Below, one piece after another: positions 25,844-34,720 of a stretch of 64,000 bases of DNA. Under the pieces are notes generated by a model. It did not search any database. It saw nothing but the letters and a program-made list of their open reading frames with translations, and had not been told where the DNA came from. The stretch is from the NCBI RefSeq assembly GCF_000956595.1, contig NZ_JYOO01000013.1, positions 1 through 64,000 of the forward strand. The letters run 5' to 3'. The position numbers and the translations under genes were made by a program. Source of the stretch: Priestia aryabhattai B8W22. Its GTDB lineage: Bacteria > Bacillota > Bacilli > Bacillales > Bacillaceae_H. Position 1 is the first letter of the stretch, and the number at the start of each line of letters is the position of its first letter.

Positions 25844-26941
25844 GTGATTACGTTAAACCGAGCTTATAATTTTAATGCAGGTCCATCTGCGCTTCCCCTA
25901 CCTGTCTTACAACTTGCTCAAGAGGAGCTAGTTAATTTCAAAAATACAGGTATGTCTGTGATGGAATTATCACATCGCAGCAAAGAGTTTGAAGATGTAT
26001 TAACACATGCTAAAGAAACACTAACGGAATTGCTTAATATTCCAGATACACATGAAATTTTATTCCTGCAGGGCGGAGCAAGCCTGCAATTCTCTATGAT
26101 TCCAATGAACTTTTTAGCTCCTGATCAAGTCGGGGCATATGTGCTAACGGGATCATGGTCGGAAAAAGCATTAAAAGAAGCAAAGAAACTTGGAAAAACA
26201 GCAGTTGTTGCTTCTACTAAAGAAGAGAACTACCGCTCTATTCCAACTTTAGATGATGTAAAGCTTCCAAAAGAAGAGATTGGATACTTGCATATCACGT
26301 CCAACAATACTATTTTTGGTACACAATGGGCTGACTACCCTTCTATTGAAGGAGTAGACTTAATTGCCGACATGTCAAGCGACATTCTTTGCCGTCAAAT
26401 TGATGTATCTAAGTTCTCACTCATTTATGCTGGTGCTCAGAAAAACCTCGGACCATCCGGTGTCACGGTTGTCATTTTGAAGAAAGAATTACTTGAACGT
26501 ATTCCTGAAGGTTTACCAACAATGCTGAATTATGAGACACACGTAAAGAGCAACTCTCTTTACAACACTCCTCCAACGTTTGGCATTTATATGCTTTCAC
26601 TTGTTTTAGATTGGATTAAAGAACAAGGCGGCGTTAAAGCAATTGAAGCCCAAAATCATAAAAAAGCTAAGTTACTCTACACAAGCATGGAACGTTCAAA
26701 TGGTTTCTATACCCCTCACGCTACAGAGGAAAGCCGATCAATTATGAACGTAACGTTTACTTTACCAACCGATGAGTTAACCGCTGCGTTTTTACAGCAA
26801 GCAAAAGAAAAAGGCTTCGTAGGATTAGCTGGACACCGTTCAATCGGCGGATGCCGCGCTTCTATTTACAATGCTGTACCGCTTGAAGCGTGTGAAGCTC
26901 TTGCCGTCTTTATGGATGAATTTGCACAGGCAAACGAATAA
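25844..26941 (+). CDS. serC: Phosphoserine aminotransferase
   Basis: 365 aa PLP enzyme that makes 3-phosphoserine from phosphohydroxypyruvate, the second step of serine synthesis; also active on the pyridoxal precursor in some bacteria. YNFNAGPSALP near the start, the PLP Lys in IYAGAQKNLGPSG (about 197), and GLAGHRSIGGCRASIYN at the end are diagnostic. The start is GTG at 25844 after GAGGAGG. Lies between the PadR/ElaA unit and trpP, near hit as in B. subtilis. Confidence 0.95.
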   Translation: MITLNRAYNFNAGPSALPLPVLQLAQEELVNFKNTGMSVMELSHRSKEFEDVLTHAKETLTELLNIPDTHEILFLQGGASLQFSMIPMNFLAPDQVGAYVLTGSWSEKALKEAKKLGKTAVVASTKEENYRSIPTLDDVKLPKEEIGYLHITSNNTIFGTQWADYPSIEGVDLIADMSSDILCRQIDVSKFSLIYAGAQKNLGPSGVTVVILKKELLERIPEGLPTMLNYETHVKSNSLYNTPPTFGIYMLSLVLDWIKEQGGVKAIEAQNHKKAKLLYTSMERSNGFYTPHATEESRSIMNVTFTLPTDELTAAFLQQAKEKGFVGLAGHRSIGGCRASIYNAVPLEACEALAVFMDEFAQANE

Positions 26942-27035
26942 TTGGCAGAATTAACTGATTCTTTTTTCACATAAATATGTTATAATCAGTACGTAAATAT
27001 ATGCAATGGGCATAGACGCACTATTGGTATATTTC

Positions 27036-27065
27036 GAGCTTAGCTTAGAAGAGGAGAGATGAGAA
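27036..27065 (+). promoter_or_regulatory. TRAP-binding GAG/TAG array over the trpP ribosome site
   Basis: Six triplets, GAG-TAG-TAG-GAG-GAG-GAG, start at 27036, 27041, 27046, 27051, 27056 and 27061, each separated by exactly two bases, and end two bases before the trpP ATG. The last three cover the Shine-Dalgarno sequence. This is the RNA pattern bound by the tryptophan-activated TRAP protein, which blocks translation of trpP in B. subtilis. Confidence 0.85.
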
Positions 27066-27596
27066 ATGAATACAAAAGTTTTAGTTTCTTTAGCGTTATT
27101 AGTCGGAATTGGAGCGGTTCTCCACACGGTGGTACCTCCTGTTTTATTTGGAATGAAGCCAGATATGATGTTAACAATGATGTTTTTAGCAATCCTGTTG
27201 TTTCCTAGCGTAAAAAATGTTGCATTGGTTAGCTTAACCACAGCGGTTATTTCCGCTTTAACAACAAGCTTTCCTGGCGGACAAATTGCAAACTTGATTG
27301 ATAAACCAATTACAGCATTTGTTTTCTTTGCATTGTTTATGCTTGTGAAAAAAGCAACAGGCATTAAAACACCAGTTGCCGCTGCTTTAACAGCTGTTGG
27401 TACACTCGTATCAGGAACCGTATTCTTGTCAGCTGCCGCGCTAATCGTCGGCTTACCGGGCGGAAATAGCGTCATGGCACTTGTTGCTGCAGTTGTATTA
27501 CCTGCGACAGTAGTGAATACAATCGTTATGATCGTTATTTATCCAATTGTTCAATCCGTTCTAAAACGCACAAGCATCAAAGCAAAACTATCGTAA
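27066..27596 (+). CDS. trpP: Tryptophan transporter TrpP
   Basis: 176 aa with five or six membrane segments (for example LVSLALLVGIGAVLHTVVPP and MMLTMMFLAILLFPSV). Size, position after serC and the TRAP-type array over its ribosome binding site all fit TrpP (YhaG) of B. subtilis, a tryptophan uptake protein. Ends in an intrinsic terminator. No ATPase partner nearby. Confidence 0.9.
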   Translation: MNTKVLVSLALLVGIGAVLHTVVPPVLFGMKPDMMLTMMFLAILLFPSVKNVALVSLTTAVISALTTSFPGGQIANLIDKPITAFVFFALFMLVKKATGIKTPVAAALTAVGTLVSGTVFLSAAALIVGLPGGNSVMALVAAVVLPATVVNTIVMIVIYPIVQSVLKRTSIKAKLS

Positions 27597-27601
27597 CGTC
27601 A

Positions 27602-27637
27602 AGAGCCTGATTTAATTAAGAATCAGGCTCTTTTTTT
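27602..27637 (+). terminator. Terminator of trpP
   Basis: agagcctgatt and aatcaggctct form an 11-bp stem followed by seven T. Confidence 0.85.
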
Positions 27638-27853
27638 ACACCAAAAGCTAAGGCCCGCCAAAACGTGGCGGACCTTCAGATAAAACGGTTTATTTATAGT
27701 ATGTTGCTGATCTTTTAAAGACAGCCTACAGTTCGACTCTTAACTTTTTGTTTAAAAAGAAATGGTACAGGATGCTTTTCACTTAAATTTCATTTGCAGC
27801 TCATACAATAGGTATGAAGACTTACTATGTAATAAAGGTTTAAGTTCCCCATC

Positions 27854-28044
27854 CTAGGTTACATAATAAAGTATAAGCGCCAATAAAAAACTCGCAAAAG
27901 CCACTGTCGCACATGTAAGAGACTTCTGTTTAAGCACATGTTTAGGTGGATATGATGCCGTTCTAGTCGTAAGGCTAAACCATTTAAAGGCAGCCAGAAA
28001 AAAACTCAGGCTAATCATCAAAAGAATGAATAAAGCTATCCCAT
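27854..28044 (-). pseudogene. Small two-helix membrane protein gene, apparently frameshifted at its start
   Basis: A minus-strand frame ends at the TAG at 27854 and encodes two hydrophobic helices (LFILLMISLSFFLAAF and TVAFASFLLALILYYV) joined by a basic loop, about 60 residues. A strong ribosome site, AAGGAGG, and a well-spaced ATG at 28044 precede it, but that ATG is in another frame and stops after two codons. The first in-frame ATG (28018) has no ribosome site. A one- or two-base change near 28040 would join them. Not recognised as a known family. It fills part of the 548-base gap between trpP and yhaH; a GC-rich hairpin at 27650-27676 lies downstream of it. Confidence 0.35.
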
Positions 28045-28144
28045 GTTGATAACCTCCTTCTTTTGTATAAATCTATGCATTTTTTTATGATTATGTCAGA
28101 AGGAAGTGTTAGCAATTACTTTACTACATAGGAGGAAATAAATA

Positions 28145-28540
28145 ATGAGTAGAATGAAAAAACTAGCAGCTGGAGCAGCAATCGGAAGCACCGTAGCCGC
28201 TATTACAACGCTTCTAATTACTCCCTATTCAGGACGAGAACTTAAACAGCGTGTCAGTTCTCGAAAAGACCGAGTTAACGCTTCACAACAAGAGCTTTCA
28301 ACAAAAATAAAAGCTGTTTCTCAACAAGTACAAATGACCGCCAGAGAAGGAAATACTATAGTGAAAAATATCGCAAATGACCTTTCTACTACCCTTGGTC
28401 AGTTTAAAGAAGAAATTGTCCCTCATAAGGAATCCATTCAGCATCATTTGAAAGAAATCCAAAATTCTTTGTCAAACCTAGAGGAACATGTACAGACAAC
28501 TAAAAATACCAATGAAAAAATTGACAAAAAAGAAGGTTAA
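28145..28540 (+). CDS. yhaH: YtxH-domain protein YhaH
   Basis: 131 aa. One N-terminal hydrophobic segment (LAAGAAIGSTVAAITTLLIT) with the YtxH-type GREL turn, then a long amphipathic helical tail rich in Gln, Lys and Glu. Small stress-associated membrane proteins have this form; the function is unknown. RBS AGGAGGAAATA before the ATG. Position between trpP and hpr matches B. subtilis yhaH. Confidence 0.8.
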   Translation: MSRMKKLAAGAAIGSTVAAITTLLITPYSGRELKQRVSSRKDRVNASQQELSTKIKAVSQQVQMTAREGNTIVKNIANDLSTTLGQFKEEIVPHKESIQHHLKEIQNSLSNLEEHVQTTKNTNEKIDKKEG

Positions 28541-28653
28541 AGCGCCTTCTTTTTTAATTTTTTAAAATTTTGTAAATTTACATCTTTATAATTTTTTATT
28601 TTATTGGCATAATAGAAGATAAATAAAAAAAGAGACTAAGTAGGTGGGAGAAG

Positions 28654-29250
28654 ATGAAAAAGACTAGTGATCAAGATTACAGTTTGAAAGAAGCACTTCT
28701 ATTTAGCCAACGCATTGCCCAATTAAGTAAAGCCCTTTGGAAAACCGTAGAGAAGGATTGGCAGCAATGGATTAAGCCTTATGACCTTAATATTAACGAG
28801 CATCATATTTTGTGGATTTCATATCATTTAAATGGGGCTTCCATTTCCGAAATTGCCAAGTTTGGAGTTATGCATGTTTCTACTGCATTTAATTTCTCCA
28901 AAAAACTAGAAGAACGAGGTTTACTTGAGTTTTCTAAAAAAGAAAGCGACAAGCGAAATACGTACATTCAGCTGACTGATAAAGGCGAGGCCATTTTACT
29001 AGATTTAATGGAACATTACGAACCTTCTAATAATTCAGTATTCAGCGGCGCACTTCCGTTGCGCGACTTGTACGGCAAATTCCCTGAGTTTATGGAACTA
29101 ATGACCGTCATCCGCAAAATTTACGGTGAAGATTTTATGGATATCTTCGAGCGATCTTTCCATCATATCGAAGAGGAATTCACTGAAGAAGATGGCAAGC
29201 TTGTCAAGAAAGATAAAGAGAACCACCAGGAGACTATTTCAAACTCTTAA
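28654..29250 (+). CDS. hpr: MarR-type transition-state regulator Hpr (ScoC)
   Basis: 198 aa. MarR winged helix ([55 protein letters not shown]) followed by the Hpr-specific helical C-terminal region and an acidic tail. ScoC represses extracellular protease and peptide transport genes and affects sporulation in B. subtilis. Stop is four bases from the convergent yhaI stop with no terminator between, so the 3' ends overlap. Confidence 0.93.
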   Translation: MKKTSDQDYSLKEALLFSQRIAQLSKALWKTVEKDWQQWIKPYDLNINEHHILWISYHLNGASISEIAKFGVMHVSTAFNFSKKLEERGLLEFSKKESDKRNTYIQLTDKGEAILLDLMEHYEPSNNSVFSGALPLRDLYGKFPEFMELMTVIRKIYGEDFMDIFERSFHHIEEEFTEEDGKLVKKDKENHQETISNS

Positions 29251-29253
29251 TGG

Positions 29254-29598
29254 TTAGTCCCTTATCCATTGAATAATTTCAAAAAATTCATTCATCACAT
29301 CTTGATAAGAAGGTTGATAACGAAGCGATTCGACCGTCTCTCTAGGATTTAACTTATAATTCAGCATGCCAACAAATTGTGTAAGAAGCGGAACAAAGTC
29401 TGTTAGACCTTCCGCTTTTTGCTCAATATATTCGTTTTTTGTATCTTCACACAGAATTAAAATTTCCTCTACTTCCTTCTTTGTAAGCTGATTTCTTACC
29501 ACTAAATCAATAAATGGTTTAGCTTCTTGTTCAGATGTCCCAGATAACAGTTTTATGTAATATTCTAAACGTGATACTCGAGATTCTAAAGTTTCCAT
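29254..29598 (-). CDS. yhaI: DUF1878 family protein YhaI
   Basis: 114 aa, cytoplasmic and wholly helical, beginning METLESRVSRLEYYIKLLSG, with TKKEVEEILILCEDTKNEYIE in the middle. Size and place opposite hpr fit B. subtilis YhaI, of unknown function. Single gene. Confidence 0.8.
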   Translation of the reverse strand: METLESRVSRLEYYIKLLSGTSEQEAKPFIDLVVRNQLTKKEVEEILILCEDTKNEYIEQKAEGLTDFVPLLTQFVGMLNYKLNPRETVESLRYQPSYQDVMNEFFEIIQWIRD

Positions 29599-30075
29599 CC
29601 GCTTCCCCTACTCCTTCAACGTTCATATACCTCTACTCCATATTGTACATGATTCATTCATGTTCTTCCAAATAATTCTTTCTTCGTCAATCACATTTCC
29701 TGTTTGAGTAGCACCGTATAAAGATTTTCATATACTGATTATGTACTCACTGCATATATTAATATAAATCCCTCTGTCCTTTTTAACAATCCTTTTGCAC
29801 AATGGCTCATTGTTACTCATTTTCTTATCCATTCACTTTGCTATTTTGTTTAAAACCTATTTCTCAACTTCTTAACTACCCTTTATAAAATAAAAACCGC
29901 ATTTCTGTGTAAATACCTTTTGAAATTCTTTGCTCAACTGTATATATAACTATCTATTTTACCGCTTTTTTGGTAATGTTAATATAGATATTTGTAAATT
30001 CATACAAAGCTGTACTATATAAATGACTATAAGACTTTTTGTCTTCGTCACACTGATTTTGTTAGGGGGATTTTT
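29599..30075. other. Gene-free AT-rich stretch
   Basis: About 475 bases between yhaI and the next small gene. It is strongly AT-rich and holds no frame with a ribosome site. It should contain the yhaI promoter and that of the small membrane gene, but neither could be assigned. No repeat was noticed. Confidence 0.3.
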
Positions 30076-30255
30076 ATGTACATATTCTTTATTGTATTTG
30101 CACTATTCATTTTATTCTACATCAATGCACTAACAAATACATTGTGTATTCAAAAAGAAATTCCAGCTGAAAAACAGCCTAAAGTTTTTCGTACGATTAA
30201 TGTATTAATTACCATTTTATTAGTTTCATCTTATATTGAAGTATCATTTACATAA
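30076..30255 (+). CDS. Small two-helix membrane protein
   Basis: 59 aa. Two hydrophobic helices, MYIFFIVFALFILFYINAL and VLITILLVSSYIEVSF, are joined by a polar loop (QKEIPAEKQPKVFRT). The ATG follows TTAGGGGGATTTTT, a strong ribosome site, and the gene ends in a good terminator, so it is probably expressed alone. No family was recognised. Confidence 0.65.
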   Translation: MYIFFIVFALFILFYINALTNTLCIQKEIPAEKQPKVFRTINVLITILLVSSYIEVSFT

Positions 30256-30288
30256 AAAACGGTGAGATGTCTCACCGCTTTTTTATAG
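30252..30288. terminator. Terminator between the small membrane gene and the first YjcZ gene
   Basis: cggtgaga and tctcaccg pair across two bases and are flanked by A and T runs, so it can serve both convergent genes. Confidence 0.8.
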
Positions 30289-30290
30289 GC

Positions 30291-30386
30291 TTAGCAAAAA
30301 CAGCTAGCGCCGATGATAACTAATAAGATGAATAATACGACTAATAGCGCAAATCCACTGCCGTATCCGCATCCGTAAGAACCCAT
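30291..30386 (-). CDS. YjcZ-family sporulation mini-protein
   Basis: 31 aa. MGSYGCGYGSGFALLVVL leads into one hydrophobic helix, ending in a Cys-rich tail (GASCFC). The Gly/Cys/Tyr-rich head plus a single helix is the YjcZ pattern of very short sporulation-associated membrane proteins. AAGGGGCGAT precedes the ATG. A second copy lies just upstream. Confidence 0.75.
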   Translation of the reverse strand: MGSYGCGYGSGFALLVVLFILLVIIGASCFC

Positions 30387-30422
30387 ATCTATCGCCCCTT
30401 TCCTTTTATATTCATCTGTTTC

Positions 30423-30512
30423 CTAGTGGTAACATGCACAACCAACAATGACTAATAAGATAAACAGTACAACTAATAGTGCAAAACCGCCTCCATATCC
30501 GCATCCGCTCAT
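30423..30512 (-). CDS. YjcZ-family sporulation mini-protein, second copy
   Basis: 29 aa. MSGCGYGGGFALLVVL is followed by the same helix as the neighbouring copy and the tail GCACYH. RBS AAAGGGGGTGCTCAA before the ATG. The two copies are separated by 36 bases and likely arose by tandem duplication. Confidence 0.75.
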   Translation of the reverse strand: MSGCGYGGGFALLVVLFILLVIVGCACYH

Positions 30513-30739
30513 TTGAGCACCCCCTTTGTTTACTAATACTGCATCTTATGCATTAGCTCAAAAAACGTCTAGGCTTTTAGCCCAAACTCCATAATTTATT
30601 TCTCTTGCTTCTCGTTTAGAGAGTACTCTGCGAGTTTGTCCACCATTTTGAAAACGCTTTATAAAAAAGACGTCATAAGCGTATAATCACTCCATCCTTA
30701 GTGGAAAATAAATGTAAATTTACGTGGTTTTAACTTCAT

Positions 30740-30767
30740 TTGCTAACATCAGGAAATGTGATATAGT
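30740..30767 (+). promoter_or_regulatory. Likely SigA promoter of prsA
   Basis: TTGCTA (30740-30745), 16 bases, then TATAGT (30762-30767), 52 bases before the prsA ATG. The rest of the roughly 300-base gap (30513-30819) holds no gene; a weak cre-like sequence near 30652 was seen but has two mismatches. Confidence 0.5.
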
Positions 30768-30819
30768 AAATCTTGAGTCAAGCTACATAAGTAAAAATGA
30801 TGAGTAGGAGTGTTTACGT

Positions 30820-31743
30820 ATGAAAAAAAGCTTAGTTGCACTAACAACGGCAGCCAGTCTCGTTGCTTTATCAGCATGCAGTGGGGGAAGTGATGCTTCA
30901 AATGCAAACGATTCTTCAAAAGTAATTGTAGAAACAAAAGCAGGCAATATCACGCAAGGTGATTTGTATAAGCAAATGAAAGATACAATCGGACAAGACC
31001 AATTTAATACACTCGTACGAAGCGTTACCGAAGAAAAAGTATTGAGTAAAAAATATAAAGTAACGGATAAAGAGCTTGATCAGCAGTTGAACATTCTAAG
31101 AGAACAATACGGTGATCAGGTTGATTCAGTTATTAAGCAAAAAGGCGAAAAAGAAGTCAAAGATATGCTAAAAGTTGATATTCTCCGTGAAAAAGCTGCT
31201 ACAGCAGGTATTAAGGTATCGGACAAAGAACTGAAAAAAGCTTATGATGAATATAAAGCTCAAAAACCTCAAATTCGCGCAAGCCATATTTTAGTAAAAG
31301 ACGAAAAAACAGCAAACGAAGTGGAAGCGAAAGTCAAAAAAGGCGAGGACTTTGCTAGTCTGGCAAAAGAATATTCAACGGATCAGCAGTCTGCAGCTAA
31401 CGGCGGCGACTTAGGCTACTTCGGTGAAGGCCAAATGGTTAAAGAGTTTGAAGAAGCGGCTTACAAGCTGAAAAAAGGTGAAGTAAGTAAACCAATCAAA
31501 ACAGAATACGGCTACCATATCATTAAACTAGTTGATAAAAAGAAAGTAGAATCGTTTGAGAAAAAGAAACCCGAACTTGAGCAGCAAATCAAACGTTCAA
31601 AAGTAGATCAAGCAGAAGCGAACAAGAAGATTCAAAAAGAACTTGATAAAGCAAAAGTGGAAGTCAAAGATAAAAATGTAAAACCAATTTTCGAAGAAGG
31701 TGCGACAGATAGTCAATCTGGCGTAGAAACTCCTCAGCAGTAA
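30820..31743 (+). CDS. prsA: Foldase lipoprotein PrsA (parvulin peptidyl-prolyl isomerase)
   Basis: 307 aa. Lipoprotein signal with lipobox LSAC (Cys about 20), an N-terminal SurA-like chaperone region, and a parvulin domain (about 150-245) with IRASHILVKDEKTA, GGDLGYFGEGQMVKEFE and TEYGYHIIKL. The C-terminal 60 residues are a charged helix. Acts outside the membrane to fold secreted proteins, essential in B. subtilis. Single gene with its own promoter and terminator. Confidence 0.95.
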   Translation: MKKSLVALTTAASLVALSACSGGSDASNANDSSKVIVETKAGNITQGDLYKQMKDTIGQDQFNTLVRSVTEEKVLSKKYKVTDKELDQQLNILREQYGDQVDSVIKQKGEKEVKDMLKVDILREKAATAGIKVSDKELKKAYDEYKAQKPQIRASHILVKDEKTANEVEAKVKKGEDFASLAKEYSTDQQSAANGGDLGYFGEGQMVKEFEEAAYKLKKGEVSKPIKTEYGYHIIKLVDKKKVESFEKKKPELEQQIKRSKVDQAEANKKIQKELDKAKVEVKDKNVKPIFEEGATDSQSGVETPQQ

Positions 31744-31746
31744 TGC

Positions 31747-31780
31747 TAAGAGCCTGTCACTCATGTGACAGGCTCTTTTA
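31747..31780 (+). terminator. Terminator of prsA
   Basis: agagcctgtcac and gtgacaggctct form a 12-bp stem followed by TTTT. Confidence 0.8.
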
Positions 31781-31785
31781 TATAA

Positions 31786-31968
31786 TCAGATGGAATCGCT
31801 GTTGCGTCTTTCTTTTTCCACTTGCATTCTTTCGATGAAAACTTGTCCCTCTTTTTCAATAAACGAATCATCCACTTGCTTATCATGTTGCGCAGCACGA
31901 ATTGCCATAAATCCACTAAAGAAAATGCCTGCTACAACTAAATAAATCCAAATTGGTAGTGTCACCAT
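31786..31968 (-). CDS. yhaL: Sporulation protein YhaL
   Basis: 60 aa. One membrane helix (LPIWIYLVVAGIFFSGFMAI) and a charged tail (VFIERMQVEKERR). ATG 31968 is chosen since TGGGGGATC lies 5 bases upstream; in-frame starts further up fall within or before that site. Convergent with prsA and downstream of yhaM, as in B. subtilis, where yhaL is a sporulation gene of unknown role. Confidence 0.75.
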   Translation of the reverse strand: MVTLPIWIYLVVAGIFFSGFMAIRAAQHDKQVDDSFIEKEGQVFIERMQVEKERRNSDSI

Positions 31969-32033
31969 ATATTGATCCCCCATCACAGTTATTTACAACC
32001 ACTATATGCGAAGGAAGAAAGACTTATACCTTT

Positions 32034-32975
32034 TTAATCAATCGTTGGTTTATAAAATGAGCGATTATCAAGTGCAAAAATACGCTCTGTAAATTCACCA
32101 GGCTTTACTTTTGTTAATGCTCGGTCTAGCATATTCATTTTAGCGTCTACATTGTCAATCAAATGAAGCATCTCAGCTTCTTTAATTAACGGCTTTTTCG
32201 GACTTCCCCACTCTTCCTTACCATGATGCGATAACACAAGGTGCTGAAGAAGCATAACCTCTTCTCCTTCAATCGCTAATTCTTCTGCCGCTTTTCCAAT
32301 TTCATTCACCATAATCGAAATATGGCCAAGCAAGTTCCCTTCGACTGTATATATCGTCGAAACAGGACCTGAAAGTTCAAATACTTTACCAAGGTCATGA
32401 AGAATCACTCCAGCGTACAGCAAGTCGCGGTTTAAGCTTGGGTAAAGGGTTGAAAATGACTCAGCCAGCTTTAGCATAGACACCACATGGTAGGCAAGTC
32501 CTGATACAAACTCATGGTGATTTTTAGTTGCTGCCGGATATTCTAGAAATTCCGTTTGATATTTTTTAAACAAATGGCGAGTAATGCGCTGGACATTCGA
32601 ATTTTTCATTTCGAATATACTCTTTGTAATATGTTCGACCATTTCTTCTTGAGATAAAGGCGCCACTTCTAAAAAGTCAGATGTGCGCACTCCGTCTTGG
32701 GGCTGTGCAGGACGAATGTTGCGTATTTTCAGCTGGTTGCGCCCACGGTAATTCATTACTTCTCCAGCAGCTCGCACAATCTTTTGAGCAGCATAATTTT
32801 CCTCGTCATCTGGGGATGCATCCCACAGCTTGGCTTCAATATCACCTGTTTTATCCTGTAGGATTACCGTTAAAAATGGCTTTCCATTGCTTGCAATTCC
32901 TCTCGTTGAGGATTTAATTAAAAAATAAAGATCAACTTGCTCTCCTACTTCGTATTGAGCAATTCCTTTTGTCAT
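32034..32975 (-). CDS. yhaM: 3'-5' exoribonuclease YhaM
   Basis: 313 aa. N-terminal OB-fold ([20 protein letters not shown], residues 12-90) and a metal-binding HD domain with [23 protein letters not shown] and [12 protein letters not shown]. It degrades RNA and single-stranded DNA from the 3' end. RBS AAGGAGGAAAAGATC before the ATG. In B. subtilis yhaN and yhaO adjoin it; here a dispersed repeat stands in that place. Confidence 0.93.
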   Translation of the reverse strand: MTKGIAQYEVGEQVDLYFLIKSSTRGIASNGKPFLTVILQDKTGDIEAKLWDASPDDEENYAAQKIVRAAGEVMNYRGRNQLKIRNIRPAQPQDGVRTSDFLEVAPLSQEEMVEHITKSIFEMKNSNVQRITRHLFKKYQTEFLEYPAATKNHHEFVSGLAYHVVSMLKLAESFSTLYPSLNRDLLYAGVILHDLGKVFELSGPVSTIYTVEGNLLGHISIMVNEIGKAAEELAIEGEEVMLLQHLVLSHHGKEEWGSPKKPLIKEAEMLHLIDNVDAKMNMLDRALTKVKPGEFTERIFALDNRSFYKPTID

Positions 32976-33110
32976 GATCTTTTCCTCCTTACCACTTCAT
33001 TCTATGTATTTGATAGCAAAGCTCTTATCGCTTCGTCCGCTTATTTACAGCTCTTTACATTTCATTTTACCATCGCTTGGCACCGAATGCACGGGTAGAC
33101 GCTTTTTCAT

Positions 33111-33450
33111 AAAAGATGAGATTGCGGCATAACAAAATCAATGCAGCCTAAAGACGAACAAATTGGATAAAGGAGCTGAACTTCTTGAGACACCGCTGTT
33201 GATTTCCGTGCAAGACTTCGCTTTCCGCGGGAGGCAGCTGAGCCTCCTCGTCGCTTCCGCTCCTGCGAGGTCTCACCTATTCCGCTTTTCCCGCAGGAAT
33301 CTTCGTCTTGCTCTCCAATACGCAGCTAGAAGCAACTCCATGCATGAAAACTATGGTCACCATAGCAATAAAAAATCCGAACGAGTTGGATTCTCCATCA
33401 AGAATCTAGGTTGTTCGTCCGGATCTTCCTTCAGCTAAACTACTTTTGTC
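33111..33450. repeat. Dispersed repeat, copy A
   Basis: About 340 bp alignable along its length to copy B (40511-40830) in the same orientation. Shared landmarks are gacgaacaaa, tttccgtgcaag, the GC-rich middle with gcctcctc, agctagaagca, tccgaacgagttgg and actacttttgtc. The right end folds on the minus strand into a hairpin with six T, so it terminates the YhaP gene just upstream on that strand. GC-rich in the middle, unlike its surroundings. No insertion-sequence ends, target duplication or transposase; non-coding dispersed element is the best reading. Confidence 0.75.
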
Positions 33451-33466
33451 TCACCCTCTGACTTCT

Positions 33467-34720
33467 TTACGTTTCTTTTTTCGTTAACTGCAGCGCCTTT
33501 TTAATATCTTTAAAAGAGGTGGATTGACCATACATAAGGACTCCTCCTTTATATACACGGGCACCAAATATAGCTAAAGCAGTAATCGTTACAACTAAAA
33601 TCCCTATCGATACACTCACTTCCCAGACTGGAACATTTAACATACCTACACGCAAAAACATAATCATCGGAGCAAAAAACGGGATAAAAGATGTGACCGT
33701 AATGATTGTGGTTTCAGGATCACCAAGTCCAAACATAGCAATTAAAAAAGCAGCCACAATTACAAGGGTCATGGGCGTAATCATTTGCTGTACGTCTTCA
33801 ATACGGCTCACAAGAGAACCTAAAAAAGCCGCGAGCGTAGCAAAAAGAAAGTACCCTAATATGAAAAAGACAAATGCATACACGAATGTAGTCAGCGGAA
33901 CATCATTAAATCCGAGATACGAAAAGATGCCGTTATGATTTGTTTCCACACTGGCTTTTAATGATGTGTAGCCCACGCTCAGTATCACTGCAAGTTGTGT
34001 TAAGCTGAGCAGTGCAATTCCAATGATTTTAGCAAACATTTGTGTAATAGGTGATACGCTCGATACAAGGATCTCCATAACGCGGGATGATTTTTCAGTA
34101 GCGACTTCCATCGCAATCATGCTCCCATACATGATAACGGCAAAATAAATAACAAACAGCAGCACATACACAAGACCTCTTGCTTGATTTAGCTCTTGTT
34201 CTGTTTTGGCATTTTCAACTAACGCTTCTTTTTTAAATGAAACAGGGCTGTAAAGCTGATCAATTTGCTTTTCTTCTAAACCGATTTTTACTGTAGCCAT
34301 AGCCACTTTTGTTTGCTGTACCGCCTGTTCTAAGGTAGACGAAAGATTTGACTCGGCCAAAGAGTTAGCTTTGTACATAGCTTGGGGCAGCTGCTTATCG
34401 TTTAAAGATAAAAGTAAATAGCTATCGAGCTGCCCGCTTTTTACCGCTTGCTTTGCCTTAGACTCAGACGTAAATTCTTTTAAATGAATGTCTTTATCCA
34501 TGGCATTTACATTTTGTTTGAACAACGTATATACGCTTTCCACTTCATAGATAACACCCACATTTGTGCCATTATCGTCTGAATTAAAAACGTCGATAAT
34601 TTTCTCCATATTTGTAAGAGCAACTAGAATAAGAGCAGTAATAATCGTCGTAATAATAAAAGATTTTGTTTTTAATTTATTAAGATATGTATGAAAAACG
34701 ATCACCCAAAATTTATTCAT
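33467..34720 (-). CDS. yhaP: ABC exporter permease, YhaP/NatB-like
   Basis: 417 aa. One N-terminal membrane helix, a large extracellular loop (about 45-175), then five helices, including VYVLLFVIYFAVIMYGSMIA and the ABC-2 motif VATEKSSRVMEILVSSVSP. This is the NatB/ABC-2 form. ATG at 34720 follows AGGTAGGTGC; it overlaps the end of the ATPase gene. B. subtilis YhaP/YhaQ is annotated as a Na+-efflux-like pair of untested substrate. Confidence 0.82.
   Translation of the reverse strand: MNKFWVIVFHTYLNKLKTKSFIITTIITALILVALTNMEKIIDVFNSDDNGTNVGVIYEVESVYTLFKQNVNAMDKDIHLKEFTSESKAKQAVKSGQLDSYLLLSLNDKQLPQAMYKANSLAESNLSSTLEQAVQQTKVAMATVKIGLEEKQIDQLYSPVSFKKEALVENAKTEQELNQARGLVYVLLFVIYFAVIMYGSMIAMEVATEKSSRVMEILVSSVSPITQMFAKIIGIALLSLTQLAVILSVGYTSLKASVETNHNGIFSYLGFNDVPLTTFVYAFVFFILGYFLFATLAAFLGSLVSRIEDVQQMITPMTLVIVAAFLIAMFGLGDPETTIITVTSFIPFFAPMIMFLRVGMLNVPVWEVSVSIGILVVTITALAIFGARVYKGGVLMYGQSTSFKDIKKALQLTKKET

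Noticed and set aside
26951-27475. A long minus-strand frame (174 codons) over trpP
   Set aside because: It is the reverse of the clear TrpP coding sequence, has no ribosome site and a low-complexity composition.
33163-33438. A 91-codon plus-strand frame in repeat copy A, and a 113-codon one in copy B (40569-40910)
   Set aside because: Both lie in the dispersed repeat, lack ribosome sites, share only the parts forced by DNA similarity, and lose register in the middle. The strand with the terminator is the opposite one.
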